Part shown: in pieces, positions 40,601-52,600 of the stretch
Position numbering within the stretch: the first letter of the stretch is position 1
Layout: every line of letters begins with the position of its first letter
From: Ladona fulva
Lineage: Eukaryota > Arthropoda > Insecta > Odonata > Libellulidae
Direction: 5' to 3'
NCBI GenBank assembly: GCA_000376725.2
Contig: KZ308230.1
Location: 121,072-185,071, forward strand
Length of the DNA: 64,000 nucleotides
Notes under the pieces: model-generated
Database searches by the model: none
What the model saw: only the letters and a program-made list of their open reading frames with translations
What the model was told of the DNA's origin: nothing
Program-made: the position numbers and the translations under genes

Positions 40601-43600
40601 ATGAAATTTGTATTTACCTCTGGCAGTAGCTCTCTTCGAGCCATTTAATTACATCATTCAACTAATTTAAGGATGAATGTAACATATATAAATATCATAG
40701 TAGGATGATTTTCATGCACAAAATTACAAAATGATTTCCTTCCAAGCTGAGATCACTTTTTGAATGAGAGTGAAAATTTACATTAGAATTCAGGAAATTT
40801 CAGTTGCACTTCTTATTTTAAGTTTTTCCCAAACACTGGTATATATTATATATTATTCACATTATTTTCAAATTTTAAGTGGCATATCTTGATTTAAATA
40901 TAATATTTTCAGTGTTTTAATTCAAATATCAATCTTAATCCTTCAATTCTCATTTTTATCTCAATGTTCTGGATATTTGTCCTAAAATCAAGGCATCAGC
41001 AATTCTTTTTTAAAATAAAGAAACATTTTCTCTGGTAGTAAAAGCAACAGGTGTATTCCAATCAATTTTTAATACTGAAACAGCTGACTGCATAATCACC
41101 TACCCTCTGTTCGATTCAATTAATTCAATTTAATTTCAACCAAATGATCACTCAAAATGATATAGGAGATATCAAAGTTTAATTGGCAAGTTGTGTTAAA
41201 TTAACCAAACATAGAGGTGCTAGAAATGGTTGGAGAGGAAAGGATTTTAATTGAAGTAATTAGGCACCGACAAAAGAAATGGGTGAGTCAGATATTGAGA
41301 GGAGAGGGATTGCTGAAGAATGTAATAGATGGTAGAATGTAAGGGAAAAGACAGAGGGGAAGGCAAAGGCAAAAAATGTTAAATGACATAAAGGGTGGGG
41401 TAAGTTACCAGGTAGCGAAGGAAAGGGCTATGAATAGGGAATATTAGGGCACATGGACCTACCGAAAGGTAGAACACTTATGTATGTATGTATGTTAAAT
41501 TAACTTTGCAGATTAAAATTTTAATGAGATATTTTTTACTCACTAAAAATCTATTACCTTATCTAGGCAATTCATAGATTATTATTTTGAAAACCTTTAT
41601 TACGCCTTCAAATCGTTCACATTTCCATTTAAGTAATAAGATAAGAAAGTTCAATTTCTTTAAACTTTTAAAAGCTCAATTTTTATTAATCATCAAAAGC
41701 CTTTAAATAAGCATTAATTATTTAATATAACAGTAATAAATAAAAGTTTTGTGTATTAGATGTTATTATACTTTTAATGGTCAAAAAACTAGGAAAATTT
41801 ACATTAATGAAGGGAATATGAGTTGAAGAAGATACCTAAGGATTGCATGGGAATATCTTTTAATTTATTTGTCCATAAATTAATATGCATAATAAATACA
41901 TGTTCAAGTATTTGGCATCTAATGATGAAGGGGTTGATGATTTGAACTATCCTTTGGGCTGATGAATTGACAGATAAACAGAGAGCCACACAAATAGTGA
42001 GCAAGGAATATTAAGGAAAACAGTCGAAGCAAAGGATGAATTTTCACAGCATACAACAATTTTCATCAGCAAGTAATACAAGCTTGGATATAAGGAAGAA
42101 TTTGATATAAAGTAATGTAAATAGCTAAACAGAAACATATGTAAGGCAAAAAGATAAGCTTATTGTTAGGAGTAATGGAGATGTGATGCTACAGAATAAT
42201 GATGAGAATATAAATGATAGAACAAGTAACTGATGAAGAATTTCTCTAAGGAGCAACTGAGGGAAGTAGCCTTGGAAAAATTTTGGTGAAAAGCAGGGCC
42301 ACGTTTAAATGAGTCCCTAGGCTACTTCACTTGTAAGGCCCCTCCAAATTCCAATTAGAAATATCTGAAACATAGATTTGTAGAGGATTTTATTGAAAGG
42401 TTTTTTAGAGGATAAAGTACCTTGTGGCATAAGTAGAAAAGGCCAATGACAGTTTCTAAATTACCATAAATCTTGACTAGAAGCCTACTAGATTTGAGGC
42501 CATAGGTTTGCTATGCTTAACCCTTTCCCTCCTAAAATTTAAAGGGACACATTCCATCTCCCTCATAACTTGCCCAAAACCACCCAGGCATCAATGCAGT
42601 AGGGAACTGGGCATTTAAATTTCGCCTTTTAGTGGGGATTAAAGTACAGGCGGTTCTGGGCATTTTATGAGGGAAAGGGTTAAGGAGAAATACATTTGGG
42701 TTAAGGAGAATACTCAATACACAGAGAAAAGAAGATATTAACTAGGCATACCCTGTCCGGCAATCGGTCAGCTGAAGACATTATTGGAGGGAATAGAGGA
42801 GGGAAGGAATTATCAAGGAAGATAACCTGAACTGTGATATGCAGGTGATACTCCATTTTAAGGCTTGAAATTATGAGGGTATTGTGAGATTGGCAGGGAA
42901 CATAAAGTACCTCATTATCCTTAAACTGTCAACCTTTAATAATGGTGATGAATACTGAACAGGGAATATGATCTGACCTCCCTTTAATCCATAACTGACA
43001 TCTTTGGTTATTATCTTGTATGCTATATGTCAACAATGAGCACAATTTAGGATAAACCAGCATAATTTTTGCAAGCAAGGGACATTTAAAGCCAAAATCT
43101 TCACATTGCAAACCTTCTGACAATGACCCCAAAAAGTAGATCAAATATTCCCCTTTATTTCTACCATAATATTAACACTAAGCAATTATTATATGTATTT
43201 AGGCCTATTTCTTCTTAAATGGTTGGTAAAAGTGTAATAGGTCACAACCAAAATAACTTTGAAACACCATTTAAAGTAAAATTTGTTTAACTAGCAATAA
43301 AAATAACAATTGACTTTAAAAATCACCAAATGGATTTTTGTTCTCCAGTAGAGTAATCACTAAAGCATGATTCATAAAGAACTGTTTGTCTTTGTCACCT
43401 CTCACATACACAAGTAAAAACAAAATTGAAGTTAGTACAACTACCTACTACCATATGGTATCGCTTCAATGATAATCAGACCATTAGTATGAATACTAGT
43501 ATTTTACCAGGCCAATTCACCTGTATGCAAGATTATTTTACAGGAGACATTAAAACTGCCTCAGACCTTTTGAGGGTAAGATATATTTTAAGAATTATAT

Positions 43601-46600
43601 TTTACCAGAAGCCACTACTAGACTAGTCCTTCAAATATAATTTCCAAATTATCTTAATATGAAATCAGAATTGCCAATATTTATTACCTAAGCCTTAATA
43701 ATATACAAGACCTTGATTTTACTCCTTACAGAATGGAAAATGGAATGGTCTGATAGCTGATTTAATAAATCGAAAAACAGACATGGTTATGACCTCCTTG
43801 ATGATCAACTCAGATCGAGAGGCAGTCGTAGACTTTACAGTGCCATTCATGGAAAGTGGAATAGCTATTGTGGTTGCTAAAAGAACAGGCATTATCTCAC
43901 CAACAGCTTTCTTGGGTAAGGAAACATTTTATTCTCAAACACGTAAAGTGAATGAAAAAGTTAAGTGGAAATTATGTTTGAAGTTGTTGATTTAGTATAT
44001 GAATTCATTCCTGTCCTTTTCCTTACAGAACCATTTGACTCAGCATCCTGGATGCTGGTTGGTTTAGTAGCAATTCAGGTCTCTGCTTTCACTATTTTCC
44101 TATTTGAATGGCTTAGCCCTTCTGGGTTCAACATGAAGGTGAGAGGGGTAAATAATCGTTTCAATTTTAAACAGGGCAAAAGGTTTTCCTTCTTTAACTT
44201 CTAAATCTGGTCACCTGATTAGAAACAATTTGATCTCAAAATTACCTTTATTTTTCAAAATTCTATTTAAAATTATATTGAAATCTCTGGTAGTAAAAGC
44301 AACAGGTGTATTCCAATCAATTTTTAATACTGAAACAGCTGACTGCATAATCACCTACCCTCTGTTCGATTCAATTAATTCAATTTAATTTCAACCAAAT
44401 GATCACTCAAAATGATATAGGAGATATCAAAGTTTAATTGGCAAGTTGTGTTAAATTAACCAAACATAGAGGTGCTAGAAATGGTTGGGGAGGAAAGGGT
44501 TTTAATTGAAGTAATTAGGCGCCGACAAAAGAAATGGGTGGGTCAGATATTGAGAGGAGAGGGATTGCTGAAGAATGTAATAGAGGGTAGAATGCAAGGG
44601 AAGAGACAGAGGGGAAGGCAAAGGCAAAAGATGTTAGATGACATAAAGGATGGGGTTAGTTACCACGTAGCGAAAGAAAGGGCTATGAATAGGGAATATT
44701 AGGGCACATGGACCTACCGAAAGGNNNNNNNNNNNNNNNNNNNNNNNNNNNNNNNNNNNNNNNNNNNNNNNNNNNNNNNNNNNNNNNNNNNNNNNNNNNN
44801 NNNNNNNNNNNNNNNNNNNNNNNNNNNNNNNNNNNNNNNNNNNNNNNNNNNNNNNNNNNNNNNNNNNNNNNNNNNNNNNNNNNNNNNNNNNNNNNNNNNN
44901 NNNNNNNNNNNNNNNNNNNNNNNNNNNNNNNNNNNNNNNNNNNNNNNNNNNNNNNNNNNNNNNNNNNNNNNNNNNNNNNNNNNNNNNNNNNNNNNNNNNN
45001 NNNNNNNNNNNNNNNNNNNNNNNNNNNNNNNNNNNNNNNNNNNNNNNNNNNNNNNNNNNNNNNNNNNNNNNNNNNNNNNNNNNNNNNNNNNNNNNNNNNN
45101 NNNNNNNNNNNNNNNNNNNNNNNNNNNNNNNNNNNNNNNNNNNNNNNNNNNNNNNNNNNNNNNNNNNNNNNNNNNNNNNNNNNNNNNNNNNNNNNNNNNN
45201 NNNNNNNNNNNNNNNNGTAATAGCCAATATGCTTGGTCTTTACTCAAATTCCTTCTCCTAATTAATTTTATTGACAAGTTCTTAAAATTTCCACTTTTCC
45301 AGAAATATTTTAACTTTTAAAATAAAAAACTTATTCACGATTAATCAAAAATTCCCAAAATCGCCAATAAAATACTTTTCTCGTCATACAAAAATTACTA
45401 ATATAATGCTAATGTACACAGTATAATGTTTGAGCTACCCATCAAGAGCTTAAAAACAAATAAATTTCGAATTCTTATAAGACAAAACAATCTAAAATTC
45501 CACAAAGAAATTGAAAACTGAATACAGCAACAACAAATGAAATTTTAAAATAAGTAAAGGTAATAAAATTAAGTTAATCATGAAACAATCCCTAACCAAT
45601 TATTATGAAGAATCAGATGAAAGATTACAACCTACAGCTAAATTAGCAGCTATGTAGTACAAATAAAATTTAATAAAATACATTAACGAGATACAAGTTA
45701 TTCCATCAACCTTAATGGAGAAATGGTTAGTGCTCTCTAAGGTCTTGCAATTGAATCCTGGCTAACCATGTTTTTTCTGGGCTAGGGCATAGGTGAATGT
45801 GTTTTTCATTTGCGCCTGCAATTGTTCAAATTAATAATATTGGGGTACTAAATTCCATTACAGAAATAATCATAAAATCAGAGACGTTAATAAAATTGAG
45901 TTAATCATAATTCAAAAATATTTTCTTATAATACTCAAATGAATATAAGAAAATTATTAAATAACGATAAGAAAATGAATCCTAGTAAGATCAGTATATT
46001 TTTGTAGAAATTAAAACCAATAACTAAGAGTCACCATGGGATTAAATTAATTTATCCATTGAAACTATGGCAAAATAGAGTAATAACATACCTAAATATT
46101 GCCTTTCAAATGTGACAACCTATCTCTTAAGGATTATAAACATTTTGCTATATAATTAAAAATTACAATTCATTAAGTTCAAACCTAATTTATAAGATGA
46201 GCAATTTTTAATTTTGCATAAGATATTACCTTGAAATCATATAGAGATGTCTCCTTAGTTTATAGTATTGTACATCTTGTAGAGTCTTAACCATGAGTTT
46301 TACAGCCATAGTTCCAACTTAATCAAGCCTAACAATGATGGTTAGAAGATCATGGCTTGATGTCTTAGTTTCATTTCATAATAAAAAAAATAACATTTAA
46401 CATCTGAAGTTGATAAGATTTCACTCATAGGTTCATTATACTTCATCCCTTGACATCAATAGAATCATTATTAGCATATAACAGTGAATGTATTATCCTG
46501 GCAGATTAAGCCTTGCCCAAATCCATTACTTTGTAGAGTAGCGGCAGATTTCAAACTAAGGCAAAAATGTACAAATTACACAATGAAATGTTTGATGATT

Positions 46601-49600
46601 ACTTGAAGAAAAAATGGGAGATATGAAATGCATCACATACCAAAGTTAAATAAAAATAAGACAACTTAAAGCCCTATCTAAAACCTGATTGATGAAATTG
46701 TTTGTCATTCATCTGTCATAATACTAGAGGTCATAAATACTTCATTAAAAATAAATTAATTCTAATTATGAATAGATTCCTGCAAGGGTATGAATCTGTA
46801 TTACAATTTTGTTTGAAATACCTTGCCAACACCAGATTCTTAAATTCCAGAGATATATTTGTAGTAATCAAATAATACTGCATCTATTACTGGCTGTTAA
46901 GCAAACTCTTTGGGTCAAACAAGTGCTTTCCATTAAAAGAGCCACGCAACATATTTTGAATTATTTTCTTGACTTATTAGATGTTTTTATAAAATATAGT
47001 GTGGTAAAAGCTAAGACTAGCATTAACATATTGACATCTTCAGCTCCACCGCAGAGTTATCGATTTTTCAAACAATAGACTTCATCTAAATTTAAAGCAG
47101 GTGGTACGGAAGACCTCGCATATTAGAAATTCAAATCAACAAATATTATTATTTATGAAATAATTTACAAAAACTTTGACAGAAACATACTTTCATATAC
47201 TTATGGTGTGTACATTTTAAGCTCTAGTTTGAGAACTGTCGAACATCATTAGTAGACATAGATAACATTCATTCTTCATCATATAATCCATACGGTGACC
47301 ATCTCTTTCCCATATTTGTTTTTGATATCAACGTCTCATCAAATATTTGATTAATATTCACACAGGTTGCACCATCAACAAATCATCGGTTTTCTCTCTT
47401 TCGAACGTACTGGTTGGTATGGGCTGTGCTTTTCCAAGCAGCTGTTCATGTAGATTGCCCTAAAGGATTCACTGCAAGGTGAGTCATCTTTCATTATCAC
47501 AAAATAACGTAGAATCTAAATTTAAATCAAGCAACGGATGAAATATCATGCAATCATTTCATTTCTTATTGGAATTATTGCCTTTTAATAAAAGGAATGC
47601 TTCAGTCTTCATGTAAATTACTCTGAGCATGTACTCATTGAATTTAGATTTAAAAGTAATTCGCATTCAAAGAGAGCGACCACTTGAGAAATATTTACTA
47701 ATTGATATACTTTTTAGAGTTAAAACAGTCACTGAATTTCATCGTTATTTTAACAACGCAACTAACGTCAAATAGGAATTTAATGGAGTATCAAAGGTGA
47801 TGTAAGCGATATCATAAAAATAAAATAGTTTGCAATTAGAATGCTAAAGTAAAAACGAAGGCTAATCTCCAACCTTATTATCAAAAATTAAATATTTTAA
47901 AAGTAACCGAGATGAAGATTGGCAGAAAAAATGTAAGTTATGTCAATAACAAATTAGCATTAAAGTAGTTACCAAAAAAATGAATGATTACCAGAGAAAT
48001 CATTAATTTAGCTAGTTTGGATAATTTATTGAAATTCTGTGATGTTTATGTTAAACATAACTGTATAACTATTACACAAAGAATTATTTTTCCACTATTA
48101 CAGGTATCTAAGCTTGAATTAATACAAGTACTCAAAAAGTGGCGCTATAGCCCACTATATCCCAACTGACTCTAACCCCCTGAGGGCAAGGGGGTGAGTG
48201 CAAAGAGATCTATTTCACGCCCAAAAAGAAGAAGATTACCAATAATACTTCACTAAAGTGGCCGCTATCACAGCCGCACAGTCTCCATAGGGAACATAAA
48301 GCATTAGTACCAATAAATGTCATCAAATATAATCTTTTGGTTATTAATTTTTTCCAATTAACTCTTTCACTGCCATTTCATATTTTTATGTATCACTCCA
48401 GGTGCCGATTTTTGCATATTGAGGGGTTGCATAACCTCACAGAATAAATAAATAAATACATATATACATAGTGACCTTTTATGGTTATTATTTTTTTAAG
48501 CTAGAATTTTAACTTTCTTTAGATAAATTAAACATATATTCAATGTAATGAACACAGATCGTGAATTAAATAATTATATATTTTTTAATTTTCATTTAAT
48601 TATATATTCCATAATATTACTGAGTACACCAAAGGCGTCAGGTGGTGTGTGAAGGGTTAATTATTATTTGTACCCCCACTACTCACTATTGCAAATGAGG
48701 ACGGTTTTTTTGGTAACTTTACTCTTAGCACTCCAGTGTGCTCTATTTACTGGCAGCCATTTGAAATATAACCTCTTTTATTGACATAGAGATGGCAGCT
48801 TAGCAACTTTCTTACTTATTTACTCTCTGACAAAAGTAGGGTTTTGCCTGACACAAGGATGAATGTCCTTGCTGGCATGCAAAAGTATGGTATAGTTTCT
48901 CTCGCAAGAAATACATTGTAGTTTTCTTTCAACTTTTTGATGCCTTTCCCAAAAGAATACATGTCTGTCACTCAAGCTATGATTAAAGCATGTGAATTAG
49001 CAATTTAAATGGCATTCACAATTACCAAACAGGTATTGGGTTTGTTGCCAAGATGATATAAATGAATTCCCAGAAAAACCAAAGGTAAAGGGCTCCCAGA
49101 GAACCAGGTGGGCAGCACGTTCAACTTTTGTGAAAGCAGTCCCAGACTCAATTCCCAGTAGGAGCCTACATGCAAAACAACCTCAGCTGCCGAAGCACTT
49201 TTAACAATAATACTACTACTACCAAAGGTCAAGCCCAGGACCACATTGGTAATCATCAATGCCGTTTACATTGCTACATACATACATGATAACTTTAAAA
49301 TGCTCTAATTCCACATAAATATGTTGCAGTTATAAATAAACATTCAAGCAATGTTAACTGATGAAAAATGAGTGTTCCCTAAATTTTGCTAAATTGAGTT
49401 TTTAAACTACAAGAATTTACGTATTATATTATAAGTATTTTTCCATATTTCATGTTTATATTTAAGTATATCCAGTAAAATTTTAAATTAAAAAATAATA
49501 ATTGTTCATAAAATAGCATGGCTAGTTAGTATTTGAAGAACCTTTTCCTTGATTTTCATTTTTCTCCTATTAGCTAATTATCATTTAGCTGAAATGGGCG

Positions 49601-52600
49601 TTATTTCAGTAGACTTGGAAATCACTGGTCAAATATTCTTACAACCAACTTTATGAAATGTAAAGTGGGTAATGTAAATAAAATTTTAAAATTGCAGTTT
49701 ATTGGAGAAAATTTTTCGATTATGTTCTTAAAAAATATCTACACAGACACATTTATATTTAACTCCTCTCCGCAGGTTCATGACTAATGTATGGGCAATG
49801 TTTGCTGTGGTGTTTTTGGCCATCTACACTGCTAACCTGGCTGCTTTCATGATCACCAGAGAAGAGTTTCATGAATTCAGTGGCATTGATGACCATAGAG
49901 TAAGCTAAAAATAACAATCAATTTCTCTTTTACTGATCTTAAATTCCACTCTTTCTTCAATAGTACACGTTTTTATGATATGATTCTGAAGAGGAGAGTT
50001 GAAAACTTAATCTAATTTATCTTAAAAAGCAACTTAGCCTCCCACACCCTCTTTATACATATTGCTACTCTGATTACCTAATTTTAACTTTGTGGGTAAG
50101 ATGTGGAAAAAGATAAAGAAGACTTAGGGCACAGAATGGGGGAGGAAGACCAATCAGATACAAGTATATTAACATAACTTATCTGTAAACTCACAGATGC
50201 TCGTTATTGCCCTAAAGTCAGATTAATGAGATAAAGAAAGAAAGAAAATATTCATGGAATACTACAGATGGCAACACCGAGTTGAGATTCAATGTGAAGT
50301 TCAGACAATACCACTTGAAAAGTTAACATAAACATCATCTTTATACATATCCATAGAACAGTTCTTCTGAAGTATTTTTCCTCCTTGACGTATTTATTGA
50401 GGGAATTTGGAATGAAAATAAACACAATAAAAACTAATGTAATGAGATAGACCTATGCAAAGTGAGTTAAATAATGGGAGGAGAGGGATTGTTGAAGATT
50501 GTAAATGAGGGTGGAATGCAAGGGAAAAAGCAGGGGAGAAGACAAAGGCAAAAGATGTTAGATGACATAAAGGATGGGGTAGGTTTCCAAGAAATAATAA
50601 AAAAGGCATTGAATAGGGAATATTAAGGCTAATGAACCTCTTGAAATATAGAACACTTATGTATTTAATAAATTTATCACACATCCAAATTTCATGGTGT
50701 AATTCACCATCCCTTTCCTGGACTCATTTTGAATAAATGATTAAAAGAAAGCTAATGTAGTAAATTATAAATAAGGTATACAGTTTATTTTGAATTATAC
50801 AAGAGTAAATGCATTGTAAAAATTAAGTACACTACATGTGATTTAACATTTCCAAAAATAAAAGCCATGTGAAATCATAAAGCAAACTAAAAGCTTTCCT
50901 GCAGAATATAGGTAAGCTGCAACATATTTCATTAGGGCTCCTCAAGAGCTATAGTAAAAAATAGAATGTTGAAAATATTATTTGAAAAAATTATGAATAA
51001 ATATTTTGAGGATTCAATGGTTCATTTTAGTTTGAATCGTCCAAAATTAAATTTTCTGTGTTTCTAAACCACATTTTAATTATTTTTATCCAGCTGGCAA
51101 AGCCATTCAGTCATAAGCCTATGTTCAAATTTGGAACTATACCATGGGGTCATACTGATTCAACTCTTAAAAAGTACTTCCGAGAGATGCATGCTTACAT
51201 GAAACGCCACAACCGCACTATTGTAGGAGAAGGAATAGAAGCTGTGCTCAGTGGGTGAGTACTTCATTTTTTTGATAAATTAATGATGATCTATCACCAA
51301 ACAGATTGATGTAATTATCCTTATTGGATATTTTACAGGTAAATAATGATTTTCTTCCACCCATTAATGCATTATTTTAGGTGTAATTTAAAGGGGTTTT
51401 GCCTTTTTACAGGGAGCTTGATGCATTCATTTATGATGGAACAGTTTTGGATTACCTAGTTTCTCAGGACGAAGACTGTAGACTTCTGACAGTTGGATCT
51501 TGGTATGCAATGACTGGATATGGGATAGCTTTTCAGAGAAATTCCAAGTATGTGCGGATGTTCAACCAAAGACTCTTGGATTTCAGAGAAAATGGTAATT
51601 CCTAATCAGTTTTATCTCATGCTAACTTTAGACATTGCAGAGATTCTCTAAGATGGTTTAAACCCTGTTCTGATAATGTCCCAAACAACCCCTAGAGTGA
51701 TTAAATAAACTGATAAAGTGAGAAAATCATTTTCTCCTCCATTTTAGAACTGATGACTCATTTTATGACTTCATTTTAGAACTGAGGTTATGTTTCAAGT
51801 TTATTCTTTTATAATACAAAGTTTATACAATTTTCTCAAATTTTACTCTTGATTTATTCTGATAGTATCTGTTTGTCTCTTAATATCCTTGATACTCACA
51901 CACATCTAGTGCTGACAATTTAATATTAGTAAATTAAATTGATTTTTGATATTATAAGATAATTAGTTATAGAGTTTTTAGAAAAAGTTTTAGGAAATCA
52001 AAGATATTTAACAATTATTACTTAAGAACAGAGACAGATCAAAAAAAGTTCTAGAGTTTTAGGAAAAGAATGAATACTTAATATACTTAACTGTTTTTAT
52101 AAGGTGACTTGGAAAGACTTCGCCGCTACTGGATGACTGGTAGCTGCAAACCAGGAAAACAAGAAAGGAAGAGTAGTGATCCTCTAGCTTTGGAGCAGTT
52201 TCTCTCAGCGTTCCTCTTACTTATGAGTGGCATTCTCTTAGCAGCATTTCTTTTACTACTTGAACACCTCTATTTTAAATATGTAAGACACCATCTGGCA
52301 AGAACTGACAGGGGAGGCTGCTGTGCTCTTGTTTCCCTAGTAAGTAAATGAGTAATCTGAATTTTATATGAATTACATGAACAGAGGATTTTATGTAGTA
52401 ATGAACAGATTTTTCTGAGTGATTTTCTAACATAATCCTTAATATCTAAAAATGTTATGATTGTATTTGATGATGATATTATCAACAAGAATAGCAATCA
52501 TGATGGCTATAATATCATATGATGGTTGACTCTCAGCAATATATGTTTAAAATATACAAATTCCTCCTGCAGGAGTTTTTCACTTCTGCAATCTTGTATA

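Larger units (their letters stand above)
28704..43731. other. Nmdar2 interval that should hold the missing S1 exon
   Basis: About 15 kb between exons E and F. Elements are listed separately. Plain AT-rich DNA remains at 28704-31036, 31376-33157, 35600-36007, 37261-38892, 40120-41028 and 41500-43700. The GC-richer patch at 30140-30720 has no recognised exon. I searched for the GFCIDLL-type S1 segment and did not see it. Confidence 0.6.

Noticed and set aside
43426..43575. Candidate exon directly upstream of exon F, with a possible donor GTAAG at 43576
   Set aside because: The translation has no resemblance to the S1 segment expected there and the phase does not fit exon F.
41219..44724. Tandem gene duplication in the Nmdar2 intron
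   Set aside because: The shared 441 bases are a retroelement remnant plus flank, next to an N gap; an assembly overlap is simpler.
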